DNA of 64,000 nt, taken from the NCBI RefSeq assembly GCF_000972845.2, contig NC_040032.1:2685073-2749072 (forward strand). Reading direction: 5' to 3'. The stretch's first letter is position 1, and the number at the start of each line of letters is the position of its first letter. Made by a program: the position numbers and the translations under genes. This document shows positions 11,901-22,222 of the stretch, in pieces. This stretch comes from Larimichthys crocea (lineage: Eukaryota; Chordata; Actinopteri; Sciaenidae). The notes beneath the pieces are model-generated. The model had not been told where the DNA came from and ran no database searches. It was given only the letters and a program-made list of their open reading frames with translations.

Positions 11901-14900
11901 TCAATGGTACAAAAAAATATATGTACTGTTTGGTGGAGGGCACAAGCAAATAGTGAAATATGAAGAAACCAAGGCACTCTGCGTTAGAAAGTAAAAGTAA
12001 AATGCTTTATTGCCACCCCGCGTGCAAGAGGAAGATCTTGGTGTACACCACACGACTCCAATAGCTAAATGTTTGCTCCAGTTGGTTTTCACACACTTTG
12101 CAAATAGGTCTGTGTCACCACATACTTCCTGAAGAGGGCTGAATGCCAAAACACATCAAAAATGTATTTTTTAACCTCTTTCTACCTTCAGAAAGCCTTG
12201 GTTTATTCAGGATTTTTTTTTTTATGATTAGAAGAGTGTTTACATTCTTTATTACAAAGGCTATCACATCACAGCAACCCAATAGTGCCCACTGCTCAGG
12301 ACTAATCTGGAGAAAAATGAATACTGAGAAGGCAAATACTTTCTACCTCTGGAGCCTTGTCCTTCGCTGGAGGTGAGGCCGATGAGGTTGGAGCGCTGTG
12401 TCTGCACGCGGGGAATGAACTGACGGTACTGGTTACGACTTGCTCCGGTCAGGCCTGGGGATTCTGGGTTATAGCCCTCTGGATCGTAGTTATCTAGTGT
12501 GTAAAAATGAACACACACACACACACACAGAGGCTTTAGAGGGAATATGAATCATTTCAGCCATAAAAACGTGAAACAAACTAACCTAAATAAAAACACA
12601 GAATAGTGAAACTGCAAAATGAATCAAGCAGTCTTGTGTAAATTAAAGAAAAACAGCACTGCTTGGTATTTAGTGATTTATCTAGCACAATGAAAATTGG
12701 TATGTGATGAGTTTAAATGTGTCCAATAGTGACAGCAACCTGAAATACAGCTCTGAGTAGTAATTAAAATGTATGCATGCAGTAGACAAAAATATAAACA
12801 AACGCACAAATTAAGAAAATAAAGCACAATTATCCTAACGGAAAACAATGTGATCAAAAGATAATAACCAAGGTGGATGATCATAAGATGATCATTCATT
12901 CACATCATTCAAAATGGGTGGGGATTTTGCCTGTCTGAGCCGAATTAAAAATCTGAGTTTGTAATTAACTAAAAATGGACTCACTCCATTTGAACTATGT
13001 CTTCGATTTTCTGTATAACTAATTATTCATGAGCTGAATTATGGGGAACAGAACAGAATAAAGCTGTAGCAGGCGTAGTGTTATTTGCTCAGAGCATCTG
13101 TGTCTGTTAGGTTAATAAACAGTGCTACTCTCTGGTCAACAGCTGTTACTGCAGCCTGATGAAATACATCACATCACACACAAACTGACTTAAAAGCACA
13201 AAAACACAAAGTCCACAAAAAGCAACGGGCAACTTTTACTTCATAAATTAATACCAACTATAATTGACAGAAAAGGAGCAGGAAATAAAGCCGGAGCCAC
13301 GTCAATGTTGCCTCCAAACACACAGCCCCCAATCTGAATAGGAAAAGCATCGCTGCTTACATTCAGACTGGACATATTGGGGACGAAGAGACACAGATGA
13401 GGACGAGGTGGGAGGAGGTGGAGGAGGAGGAGGAGGAGGAAGAGTAGGTGGCAGGCCCACACCAGGCGGTCCGATAGGAGGGGAAGAAGTGATTGCCGAT
13501 TGGTGGTTGGGGGTATCAATCCCACTGGTTGCTATCAGTGGGGGTCCTGGGGGAGACACAAGCCCAAGCTAATGTCTCAGGTATATCGCAGGTATAACAG
13601 TGAGTCTTTGGTTTGAACCGCTAAAACTTTGTGTACTAAAGCGTATGTGGAAGAAGACCAAACTGAGGTCTGATGACATAAACCAGCGTCCAAAACACAG
13701 AAGCCCAGTCATCACCGAGAAACACGCTGATTTATAATATCTAGGAAGTGAACTACAATATTTAGCTCAATACTTTTTTTCCCCATATAAATATTGCACA
13801 AGTTGCACAAAACATCATGATATGGTCAAGGGGTTAAAATAAAAAATGTAACTCTCCCTAAAGAGTGTGTATTCTACATTTTAAGGGTAATATTTAAACA
13901 ATAAATATAAAAACATCTATGGCACCCTGGTTCAACCATATTCACATTGCTATGGATACAACGTTGCATAAAATGAAGGGCTACACAACAAGAAGCGATT
14001 TCTGATCTGTGCAACCCTCTCAGCAGTTCTAACATACAACACGGCATACTGTATGTTTCAGTTTAATTGGTGGAGGAACCCAGGAAACAAGTACTGTAGT
14101 CACATAGAGATGACCAGAAGTGACAAATATATCCACTTTGAGGGGTTTATAGGGGAGCAAATTACCAGAGATGGAGGAAAAAATATGTGATTCCTACAAG
14201 TTGCCGTGTATGCACCAGTGTGGTGATATGGCTACTTACCAGTCATGGGAAAGACACCTGGTGGTGGTGGCTGGCCATAGGGTGGCATTGAAGGCATCCT
14301 AAGGGGAGGTGGTGGCTCAGTGATCGGGGGCATGGGCAGGCCGGCAGGGGGCATAACAGGCGGGGGCGGGAATGGAATCATACTTGGGAGATTGACATCA
14401 TCGACGATGAGGGGGTCGTTGCCGTGGTCGAATGGACAAAGGTCGCCACGGACGCAAAATCCCTTTTCTGTGTGACGGAGAGAAACATACATGTAGTTAT
14501 TCTGGGAAGTTTAGGACAACATAAACAAACATTCTTCGAGGTAGTTTCTCTTCAGTATCTATTTGTACACAACTGAAATCCTTCTGAGAGGTGTATGGCC
14601 AAAGGAAGGCAAAGTCATTCACGAGAATATGAAGGAAAAACGAGAAAAAATGAAAGAGCAAACAAGATGAAGAATTGCTACGAGTTCAAAGCCGCTTAGA
14701 GCTACAGTACATGTATTTACCCCACAGTCTCATTAAGGAACTGGGTCCCTGGTGGCTGAGCACTGTGACAGATAGCAGTGTGCTTCAGGGACAGTGGGTA
14801 AATTTTAACCCTCTCGTGTCTCTGGAGAGAAGTGGGAGTGCTAAAGAGTGGTCATTAGCGATGAGACTAAACAAGTCAATCAATAACTCTCATGGGAAGA

Positions 14901-17900
14901 CAATGGCGCAGTTGACACCACAGCTAGAGCGAGCTTTAAATGATCACGTTATACGCTGGATAAATATGCTCAGAGGTGGAGGTTGGAACAGAAGAGCTGG
15001 AAGGAAAGAAACAACATGATTCACTCTGTTCTTACCATCATAATCTCTGCAGCGCTGTTTGAGTGAAGCGCCCTTGTTGCTGAATGGCTTGCCAACACCA
15101 TCTTGCCTCTGGCTGCCATAGTAGCCAGACCAGCTGTCTGTGGTGCTGTCGGGCAGGTGAGCCGGTGTCGCTATGGGGACGCCCGTAGCTCCCGAGACTC
15201 CAGCGGACGATGAGGAAGAGGAGGAAAAGGGGTGCGGAGGTGTGGGCAGGGGAAGGAGAGGCGGCGGGTGCTGCTGCTGGGAGCCGGAAGTGTTGGAAGA
15301 GTTGTAGCAGTCAGTGTCTTTCCTTTCCAACTCGAACTTTGACTTGAAGTCTGTTAAAGACGAAGCAGAAAGAGGCAGTTTAACAAGACATGAATAAGGA
15401 TTACAGCAGAGTAGTGGCAGACATTTAAACCCTGTAGGTTTTAAGCTTAAAAAACAAAAAAACAAACTGCTGCTTCTGTCATCACACCAAACACTTTACA
15501 TGTAGATTAACCTTGTGGGTAATAAGGCCAGTTCCAGCCCATGTTGTTGAATCCCCAATGATATGATTGCAAAGCTGTCCACATTGTTCCTCATCGACAA
15601 CAACTCCCACCAACGCTGACCAACAATCCAACAGAAAATAATACAAACTGCTACATCCAGAGCTCCATTCAGTCTCTTCTTAACGATCTCAAGCACCCTC
15701 GCTCCGGCAGCACCTCGGCAGCACTAACGCACAGTTCGGCTGTGCCGACAGTAGCTTCAGCAACTTCTGCACTCCTGGGTCTGGTCCCCTGTGCTCTTGC
15801 TTGTTATTGGTTGTGGGGGGAACTTTCTCACCTCTGCCTCCTCTGTGCTCCCTGTCCCTGCTCTTTCCTCGGCTGCCACTCCTGCTCCGGCTGCGGCTTC
15901 GGCTGCGGCTGTAGCTCCTCCCTCGGGGGCTTCCTCTGCGTCGCTCGTGGCGCTCCCGCTCACGGTGGGAGTCGCTGCCACTTTTCCCGTGCCGATCGAA
16001 GTCACGGCGCTTGCGCTCGTCTCGCCTCCTGTCATCGCGGCTCCTGTGGTGGTGAGAATAGATTCGGATTACTATCTTTATGCCTGTTTGAAATCCAGAC
16101 ACATGTTGAATACTTGCTTAAACGCTCATGTGCTTGTAGCTGCTGAAACATAATGAAGCATATGCATGATGACATATAACCCAAGAGTCACTGAATAAAA
16201 GCAAGGAGAGGCTTCTCTGTGTGAATTAGACACCTCCCGATATGTTTTTGAAAAGAAATCCAATTTGCATATCAACTACAGGACAATTCACTGCCAGCAT
16301 GTAAAGTCAGGGGAGAAGAGAATGGCCTTGCATGAAGTAGCAGTAGTAGAGAATGACACTGGGTGTGTTGAAGTCTGTGTTCTGACTTTGTTGATCAAAC
16401 TGTTTGTAACAGAGAGTGATAATTGAGCTGCAATTTAATTAGGTTCGTACTTAGGTTCTCTTCAGACTCAAAACAATGAATAATTAGAATATGAGACAAA
16501 TAAGATAAATAGCTGAAGTGAATCTCAAACCCACTAAGACAAATGTGGTCTTAAAGACTTTATCAAATAAAGACACGTGGATCACATTTCCAGCTATATC
16601 TATTAATATGCACACTGAAGTTAGTTCAAATGTTTTTTTATTTACTCTGCCGAAGAGAGAACAGGGTCTTTAGTTGAGACAAGTTGATTTTATAAGTATT
16701 TAAATATTAATAATATTCAAGCTGTAGCTTGCTGTTACTGAAGCCTCGACTATTTTACATCAAAACTTCTGTGAAAGACTGCTGTGCAAAATCTACAGCA
16801 TGTGTTGATTTTCATTAAAAGCAGCATTCACACACAAACCACAGGAAAATAAAACATATCAGATTGAATAACTGATGACAAATATTATTTCTCTCGGACA
16901 AGACAGAACAAGTGGTGAATATGGCATAATTGTGTTGTTAATGCTCGCCTGGAGCACATTGAACACTTCACTCATTAACACTTTGCTGCAAATGATAGTA
17001 TTCCAGTTTATTGTATTGTCCTTGGTGTTACTGACACATAGCAAGCCCCCAGACAGGCTATTAGGTGTCCAATAGCATGTCTCTAGACTAGAGACATGCT
17101 ATTGGACACCTGGGCCTTCATCATGCTACAGTAACAGCAAAGACTCATGGGACATCAAACTAAGCATGCAAATGTATGCACATGTTAAGATCGCTACGCA
17201 ACAATAAAATGCAAAATCCTGCAGTTTTATCAGCAGTAAGTTGATGAGACATTTCAACGCGAGAGTGGAGTGAAGGTGCTGCATGTCATACTGGTCATGT
17301 CAACTTAGGTGAAGCCACAGCCATACCTGGACTCGTTGAAGTCAGGTCGGTTTCTCAGAGGACTTCTCCTCCGCCTGTTTTCTCTCTCCTCCTCTGGAGT
17401 TTCAGCCTTGAGGGGAAAAAACAGTTACTAAGGTTGTCAAAAGTATCAATACATTTCAATATCATGTGTTTAAAATGATAGTAATCAAAGTAGCAAAGGC
17501 ACACACAGTAACAGAATCGTCCTTTTTATGTGTGTTATGCTTTACTACATTATCCACAAAATCGCTTTAATATGTGACACAACTGATTTTTCACAGCAAA
17601 ACTATCCAGATGTATCCGATACATTTCACACAGGCTCTTCTTACCTCCACAACATCAGATTTGACCGCAGGTGGTTTGACCTCCTCTTTAGGAGCTTCCT
17701 TGGCAGCAGGAATTCCCAGGTAGTTCTTGGTTGTCAGACATTCAAAAAGTTTATCGACAAATCCCATCGTCTCTGCAATGACAACAAGATTCTTATAAAG
17801 AGATTTAATCTTTCACCTGAATTATGTGCAGGCTCCCTGAACGAGAACTGCCCCTTAAGCATGAAATGTACCAATGTTCCTCCTGAATCACACTATACTA

Positions 17901-18019
17901 AATATTTCTCTGCTCCTGGCCATGCTAAATATATCCAAAGTCTGACACTAAATGAATAACAAACCCAGAAACAGCACAGAAATGAAACAGGGAAAAGTTG
18001 CTTGATAATAATGAAACAC

Positions 18020-18057
<38 letters not shown>

Positions 18058-20304
18058 CATAAAGGAGAAAATGCAATACAAATCATTGATTTGTCTGTTT
18101 AGTCTTTAAATGTGTTATTCCAAAAGACTTTAGACTTCAGCACAGGAATGACTGAACAGGTCATTTTTAAATTCATTCTTCAAAAACACACAAAAAAGAT
18201 GTCGCTGAACGGCAAAGAACAGAAATCTCATTTTAAAACACGAACTCTCGACATGTGACAAAGGAATCGCCGAGGCATGTGAATTCATCACCAACCCAAT
18301 CAGACTGCTAACAAACACATTATTGTTCATCATCTGTACGGTTCAAAGGAAAGTGAAACTGTTCAATCATCCAAGTGAAGAGAGCACGACTCAATTCAAG
18401 CTCATGTAATACAGCCTGGAGACATTAGAGAGGTCAAAGTACTTTAAAATGATGTTAACACGCCCTCTAGTAGCCACACGAGGAATCCACAAGTAGTACA
18501 TGGTGATGGAAATAATTGCATCTCTGAATGTATGCAACTGAAGCTTATAGTGTAGAAGGAATAAAACAAAAGAAACAAAACACCTGATGCCACCTTCTTA
18601 CAGAATTCAAACTATAATGTTGGACCTGCTCTTGGTAGTTATCAGTTACCTAAAGGTGAAAGCAAACATGCCAGACTGTTTTTTATGTTTCTGAATGCAC
18701 CTTCTTCTCTTGAAGAATCTCTATTTTGATGCACCTTTTTTAGCCTGACCCTCATATCACATTCATAATACCTCCAGCTGGAATTCCATGAGGATTTGTA
18801 TAACTGCATAGTCTCTATTGTCTCTTAACTAAATAGTGGAAATCTGCTGGAGGTAAAACCCTCTGCACACCTTCTCGAGCAGCAGCATGTTGCGTTCACT
18901 CACACCGGCACAGAGGCTTTGCGCGGAGTTCATACCTTTTTGTAGGAAGACATCAAGCTGATCGGCACAAAGTGCTTTCAGCTCTTTCTCCGGTTTGTCC
19001 TTCTTCACAAGAGCCACCACATAGTTGGCTAATGCAGAGGGGTCAGCGTCACATCTGCGGGTTCAAACACATGCATTTTAGTTAGTCTTGGAAGACAATG
19101 ATGCATTTGCAAAAGATATTTAATGATTGAAAGTGGGGAGAGGAAACAGAGAACTGAAATCAAATTTAGAATTAAAGCTGCGATATAGTTTATGTCAGTG
19201 AGGTGGTGCTAACAGTGGTGTCCAAGTATCCATGCATGCGAGACTTCAGGCCCCTAGCAAAGCTCGCAGGGCAGAACATCATAAAGATTTTAATCTTAAC
19301 AGCCTCCAAAGGTTGAAACCAAAGGAATTCCCATAATATATATATATTTTTTTATGTTAGAAAATCTCTACTTGCTAACAGATCAGGTCAAAGGTCCTCT
19401 GAGCCTTGGTGACTGTAACATTACAGACACAGATAAGCCTCAAACAACACGGATCAAGCAAACAACCTGTGTTTACAAGCAACTGCCGAAACAAGCATGA
19501 GTTACTTTAGGGATCTGACATACGGGGAGGTTAGTGTGCCTGAAGCTGAGTTCATTATAGTAACTATAATGACTGACAGACTTTGAATTAGAATGATAAG
19601 CTACGTACATTTTGTGCTTTTACTGAGAGAGGACAGAGTGCAGCACCTTGGTGTCCTTTTCAAGAGGACAGCTTAATGTGTGAGACACATGTCCTCCTCT
19701 GTTACATATTCAAATCCATTAAAGTGTGTGTGCGCGCGCGCTCCGTGCCCTCCTTATTCAAAGTGATGAGATGCATTTACATTAGAAAAGACAGGCAGAA
19801 AGAGAGGGAGCTGTAGTAAGTTAAAAGAAAATAAGAAAGCATGTAACCATGGGAACTCGCAAAGCAAACATTTATAACGAAACACGGAGATAACTCAACA
19901 CTTATTAACCATTTTAAATCACAAGGGGCAGCTAGCAGCACGCAAGTCAGGCTATCTGTTGCAGCTTGCTACAGTGATAAAGTCCCATTGTCGTGGGCAA
20001 ACTAGCCCCGAAATAACAGTGCAACAAACGTACTACACAGTGTACAACTGACTCTTCTTAAGCGTTCGCTAATTAGAGAAAAGCCCAGCTGTCTCTGTTT
20101 GCTATAAAAAAAAAAGCCAGCTAGCGGCAGCGGTGGTCAGCTAACTCGTGCAGGAGTCAGCTCCCCCCATTGATGCCAGGCTAGCCCACAGGCTAGCGAG
20201 CTAACGTAGCATGCGAGCTAAATGTCATTTTAATTCAACACTCACATCGGCTCCAGGAGTTTTGCCAGCCACGACTTCAAGGCTTCAACATTCTCTATGA
20301 TCAT
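5867..20304 (-). CDS. rbm27: RNA-binding protein 27, 21 coding exons
   Basis: Nuclear RNA-binding protein of the RBM26/RBM27 family, known in mammals to associate with the poly(A)-tail exosome targeting (PAXT) machinery. Exons, 5' to 3' on the minus strand: 20304-20246, 19054-18936, 17772-17645, 17406-17327, 16043-15832, 15350-15036, 14467-14240, 13546-13361, 12493-12347, 11719-11566, 10872-10719, 10508-10275, 10165-10034, 9471-9346, 9182-9108, 9025-8843, 8656-8552, 7388-7161, 7041-6958, 6854-6735, 5968-5867. The summed length is 3171 nt (1056 aa), close to the human protein's roughly 1060 aa, and every junction keeps frame. Domains: PWI-like N-terminus (about 1-80), RS-rich tract (about 150-199), CCCH finger (C300-x8-C309-x5-C315-x3-H319), Pro-rich linker (about 325-440), RRM (about 563-636), Lys/Glu coiled coil (about 752-880), RG-rich segment (about 890-916), second RRM-like fold (about 934-1010), acidic tail and ESRSWRR end. 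The start was chosen by family N-terminus; an open in-frame extension reaches 20481. RBM27 is preferred over RBM26 because of detailed similarity and the lars1 neighbour. Confidence 0.93.
6735..6854 (-). CDS. rbm27: rbm27 coding exon 20
   Basis: 120 nt, phase 0 at both ends. Encodes the end of the second RRM-like fold (FKGRVLQISWYKPK) and the start of the acidic tail. Donor GTATGA. Confidence 0.93.
6958..7041 (-). CDS. rbm27: rbm27 coding exon 19
   Basis: 84 nt, phase 0 at both ends. Encodes KFGEIEDVRD... through SEAEN, the central strands of the second RRM-like fold. Donor GTAAGT. Confidence 0.93.
7161..7388 (-). CDS. rbm27: rbm27 coding exon 18
   Basis: 228 nt, phase 0. Encodes two RG-rich patches followed by VVDHRPRAL, the conserved start of the second RRM-like fold, ending PHFV. 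Donor GTGAGG. An A-rich run lies just inside the following intron. Confidence 0.93.
8100..8125 (+). other. G-quadruplex-type G-run array
   Basis: Four G runs of about 5, 5, 6 and 7 separated by single T bases on the plus strand. This is an unusually strong G4 pattern with 1-nt loops. On the rbm27 sense strand it reads as C runs (i-motif type). Confidence 0.85.
8520..8547. repeat. Alternating GT/GC purine-pyrimidine tract
   Basis: About 28 bases of uninterrupted purine-pyrimidine alternation with a GC-rich core, a Z-DNA-prone pattern. It starts within the donor-proximal bases of rbm27 intron 17. Confidence 0.8.
8552..8656 (-). CDS. rbm27: rbm27 coding exon 17
   Basis: 105 nt, phase 0. Encodes AQKELLDAELDFHKKMSSG... 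to QLQVE, the distal part of the coiled coil. Donor GTAATA. Confidence 0.93.
8843..9025 (-). CDS. rbm27: rbm27 coding exon 16
   Basis: 183 nt, phase 0. Encodes NRLEKNRGMKPEERANIMKT and following coiled coil, then a Ser/Pro/Asn-rich linker ending SKTKTD. Donor GTAAGT. Confidence 0.93.
9108..9182 (-). CDS. rbm27: rbm27 coding exon 15
   Basis: 75 nt, phase 0. Encodes EALKLQQDMRKKKQEM...IECQK, the core of the coiled coil. It follows the GC-AG intron. Confidence 0.93.
9346..9471 (-). CDS. rbm27: rbm27 coding exon 14 (GC donor)
   Basis: 126 nt, phase 0. Ends with EVLKKKQ, which must join EALKL of exon 15 to match the family. The donor at that exact point is CAG|GCATGT, a GC rather than GT donor. 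The nearest GT, four bases on, would shift the frame. Confidence 0.9.
9541..9925. repeat. Abundant percomorph dispersed repeat copy
   Basis: The text resembles a very common percomorph non-coding repeat, recognised by its phrases for 'CCATGAAATTTGGT', 'CATGTTCCCCTGAGGATGAA', and a trailing 'TTAGCATATAGCTCAAA'. It has no ORF. Its class is not known to me; the copy lies in rbm27 intron 13. Confidence 0.6.
10034..10165 (-). CDS. rbm27: rbm27 coding exon 13
   Basis: 132 nt, phase 0. Encodes GIKQHSPAAYVLNKTVLKHR and following residues, a block known in RBM27 between the RRM and the coiled coil. Donor GTACGT. Confidence 0.92.
10275..10508 (-). CDS. rbm27: rbm27 coding exon 12
   Basis: 234 nt, phase 0. 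Encodes the second half of the RRM (GGDPEAALIQY... to NNRFIRVYWH) and a Gln/Ser-rich linker. Donor GTTAGT. Confidence 0.94.
10719..10872 (-). CDS. rbm27: rbm27 coding exon 11
   Basis: 154 nt, enters in phase 2 and leaves in phase 0. Encodes the first half of the RRM, TKLEVRKIPRELNN through FSKFGTIVNIQ. Donor GTAAAA. Confidence 0.94.
11566..11719 (-). CDS. rbm27: rbm27 coding exon 10
   Basis: 154 nt, enters in phase 1, leaves in phase 2. Encodes AANIVIQTEPATV... and KKPWMEK, matching the pre-RRM block of RBM27. Donor GTAAGA. Confidence 0.93.
11966..12204. mobile_element. Candidate 239-bp MITE in rbm27 intron 9
   Basis: Ends are inverted repeats: AAACCAAGGC at 11966-11975 and its complement at 12195-12204, with further partial matching inward. 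No ORF and no clear target duplication was found, so the boundaries are tentative. Confidence 0.45.
12347..12493 (-). CDS. rbm27: rbm27 coding exon 9
   Basis: 147 nt, phase 1 at both ends. Encodes YDPEGYNPESP... and QTQRSNLIGLTSSEG, a signature block of RBM26/27. Donor GTAGAA. Confidence 0.93.
13361..13546 (-). CDS. rbm27: rbm27 coding exon 8
   Basis: 186 nt, phase 1 at both ends. Encodes a low-complexity linker with a run of ten prolines followed by Ser. Donor GTAAGC. The exact boundary is inferred from frame and splice consensus because this linker is poorly conserved. Confidence 0.85.
14240..14467 (-). CDS. rbm27: rbm27 coding exon 7
   Basis: 228 nt, phase 1. Encodes most of the CCCH zinc finger (EKGFCVRGDLCPFDHG) and a Pro/Met-rich linker. 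Donor GTAAGT. Confidence 0.94.
15036..15350 (-). CDS. rbm27: rbm27 coding exon 6
   Basis: 315 nt, phase 1. Encodes FKSKFELERKD, a Ser/Pro/Gln-rich stretch, DSWSGYYGSQ, and CRDYD, which supplies the first zinc-finger cysteine. Donor GTAAGA. Confidence 0.92.
15832..16043 (-). CDS. rbm27: rbm27 coding exon 5 (RS tract)
   Basis: 212 nt, enters in phase 2, leaves in phase 1. Encodes basic RDDRRRDERKRRDFDRHG and an SR dipeptide array. Donor GTGAGA. Long open frames on the opposite strand here are shadows of this biased composition. Confidence 0.92.
16044..17326 (-). other. rbm27: rbm27 intron 4
   Basis: No coding signal. It contains the 49-bp near-perfect palindrome at 17063-17111. Confidence 0.85.
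17063..17111. repeat. 49-bp near-perfect palindrome
   Basis: A 24-bp arm (17063-17086) is followed by one base and its exact reverse complement (17088-17111). Arms begin AGGTGTCCAATAGC. Both DNA cruciform and RNA hairpin forms are possible. Confidence 0.92.
17327..17406 (-). CDS. rbm27: rbm27 coding exon 4
   Basis: 80 nt, phase 0 to phase 2. Encodes an Arg/Glu-rich segment (AETPEEERENRRRR...). Donor GTATGG. Confidence 0.9.
17645..17772 (-). CDS. rbm27: rbm27 coding exon 3
   Basis: 128 nt, phase 2 to phase 0. Encodes GFVDKLFECLTTKNYLG and a Lys/Glu-rich linker; matches the PWI-like N-terminal fold end. Donor GTAAGA. Confidence 0.93.
18024..18055. repeat. Poly(A) homopolymer in rbm27 intron 2
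   Basis: About 32 consecutive A on the plus strand. It is U-rich in the rbm27 transcript. Confidence 0.9.
18936..19054 (-). CDS. rbm27: rbm27 coding exon 2
   Basis: 119 nt, enters in phase 2, leaves in phase 1. Encodes CDADPSALANYVVALVKKDK and CADQLDVFLQK, the most conserved part of the N-terminal fold. Donor GTATGA. Confidence 0.95.
19055..20245 (-). other. rbm27: rbm27 intron 1
   Basis: No coding signal. It contains a GT/GC alternating tract at 19724-19741 and several GCTAGC-type short repeats close to exon 1. Confidence 0.85.
20246..20304 (-). CDS. rbm27: rbm27 coding exon 1
   Basis: 59 nt. Encodes MIIENVEALKSWLAKLLEP, the family N-terminus. Donor GTGAGT. The frame stays open upstream to a further ATG at 20481, but family similarity starts here. 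Confidence 0.92.
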
Positions 20305-20492
20305 CGTGAGAAAGACTACAACGCTGTCTATGAAATGAAAGTGCGTTCTGATAATCCTACTTTCATCGTCTATAAAATTTATAAGCTTTAAGGCCGTATG
20401 TCTCTCTGCACTGGCAGGTCGCACGAAGTGTTTTACGGCATGGCAACACAAGTTGAGTTGTCGTAACGCAAGCCAGACCAACGGACGTTATA
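20305..20492 (-). promoter_or_regulatory. rbm27: rbm27 5' UTR / proximal promoter remnant
   Basis: Only about 190 bases separate the rbm27 start codon from the inverted-repeat element, so the transcription start must lie here or inside the element. No TATA box is evident. The region is the rbm27 half of what looks like a split bidirectional promoter. Confidence 0.5.
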
Positions 20493-20500
20493 GTTACACC
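20493..20500. repeat. Target-site duplication, left copy
   Basis: GTTACACC, repeated exactly at 23879-23886 directly outside the other end of the element. Confidence 0.88.
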
Positions 20501-20960
20501 CATAGACATATATACATAGACGCCGCATTGAGCGCTGAATCGTACGTAAACGGCGCCGCCATATTGGTTCGGGCAGATCTGCCCGTAAACTAATACAAGG
20601 AAATGGACTGAACTTCATAAAGCGCCTTTCTACAAAGTTCTTTAAGTTAATGCCTCTTATACACCCATTCACGCACACACTAATATATCTGGGAAACAAA
20701 CAGGCACCAAAAACAACGTATGTAACTTTTAAAGTGATGATTATAAATGTTTACTCCTTATGTAAGCACCAAACCAACGTATGTATTTTTCTAATGCTGA
20801 GTGTTTACAGCTACTAATGTGTGTAACACTGTTACTGTGATGATAAATATTGAAATATTTATATTTAACATTTAATCTGTGTCTATAATAACTAACACAT
20901 CCTGAATGTAGATGTGACATGAGGGTTTTCTGAATAAAGAGCACTAACGTGTACTACATA
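20501..20960 (+). repeat. Left inverted arm of the element
   Basis: Reverse complement of 23431-23878. Contains a YY1-like GCCGCCATATTGG, a 14-bp palindrome GGGCAGATCTGCCC at 20571-20584, and further small palindromes (AGCGCT, ACGTACGT-like, GGCGCC). An open frame through this arm is repeated in the other arm simply because the arms are copies. Confidence 0.9.
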
Positions 20961-20969
20961 CCACCACAT

Positions 20970-21054
20970 ATATCACACCACCAACACCACACACACCACA
21001 CACAACACACACCACACACACACACACCCACACATATATTATAATATATTATAT

Positions 21055-21097
<43 letters not shown>

Positions 21098-21117
21098 GTG
21101 TGTGTGTGTGTGTGTGT
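20970..21117. repeat. CA/TA/TG compound microsatellite, left
   Basis: Reads CA-rich, then TA-rich, then TG-rich, so the tract is itself self-complementary. It borders the inner end of the left arm. Confidence 0.85.
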
Positions 21118-21966
21118 TTGGCTCTTATTCAGAACGTCCCCCTGCAGTGCTAGAGGGTTCTTGGGTGTCGGAGAAGAGAGGCCCCTCGAGCACCAAGAGG
21201 AAAGAAGAACTCTTGTCCTCGCGTATTCCTCTTCTTTAGTTACAGACGAGCAATAATTGTGTGGGATGGGAGCAGTTACCTCACATTGCATTAAAAAAAC
21301 ACTCTAACTAAAACTGTTAACTTACATATAAGTTAATATTTCACCACATGGTACCCATGTATAACTTTCTGGAATGTGTCACGAGAGCCCATACACTTCC
21401 TCAGGTCTGTAAAGGTGGGATTTGTTAATTATCATTATCCTTTGCATGACACCGTGTCAAGCATCCAGACGAACATATCCCTGGATGCTGGGAGAATACT
21501 CGGCATATTGGTGCTTTTCCTCTTAAGGAAGTGTTGCGATAAAATGTCAACACGGTGGCTTATAGAGACTCATCTGTAGCTAACAATATGATAATGCTCT
21601 TAACAGGGATATCATCCAAAAGCCTGTGTTTCATGAATAAAGCAGAAGAGTGTATCTTTTGGGGCTTTGTTAGAGTGTGGATAGAAAATGGTATGAATCC
21701 ACCAGCTAAACCATAAGAATAAGGAGCAACATAGACACATTTAAATGGACATCCTGTCAATCCAGAGTTAATAAATAAATCCCATTGGAGCTATATTATA
21801 TATAATATTTTATATTTTATTTTTATATTCAAGTTCTGATGAATGAAAAACAACAGTAATTAAGGCTATAGTGTTTGATACCTCTGTTAAACATCCAGAT
21901 TTTTTTAGCATGAACTATTTGGGGTTTCCTGAATATCAGCAAGTTTATGAATTAGGTGTCAGATAA

Positions 21967-22040
21967 GATAACATATGATGGACTTGAATGATCCCACATC
22001 TGGGAAATTCACTTGTCGCGTAGCTCATATGCTCAGGGTG
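21967..22040. repeat. Dispersed repeat fragment with 'GATCCCAC...GGGAAATTCACTTG' text
   Basis: Resembles a common fish repeat tail, also present at 35746-35850. It lies inside the long-arm element, so it was captured or carried there. Confidence 0.45.
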
Positions 22041-22222
22041 GCCTCAGTGTGTCATCGAGCCACCCACAAAGCCCTGGACTGAAAACTGGTGAAAAACAGT
22101 TTGAACCAGTGTTAATTTTGTCACCCATTTTTCAATTTAGTCTTAGTCTTGTGTCAAAGTTCATTCTTAGTCTAGTCACTTTTAGTCTTTCACAAATCAT
22201 TTTTGTTCGTCCTATTTTAGTC

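Noticed and set aside
15742..16153. Two plus-strand ORFs of 120-134 codons
   Set aside because: They are antisense shadows of the rbm27 RS-rich exon 5, whose base bias removes stops.
20433..20699. ORF shared by both inverted arms (also 23761-23994)
   Set aside because: The frame recurs only because the arms are copies; the protein has no known domain and no start or splice context.
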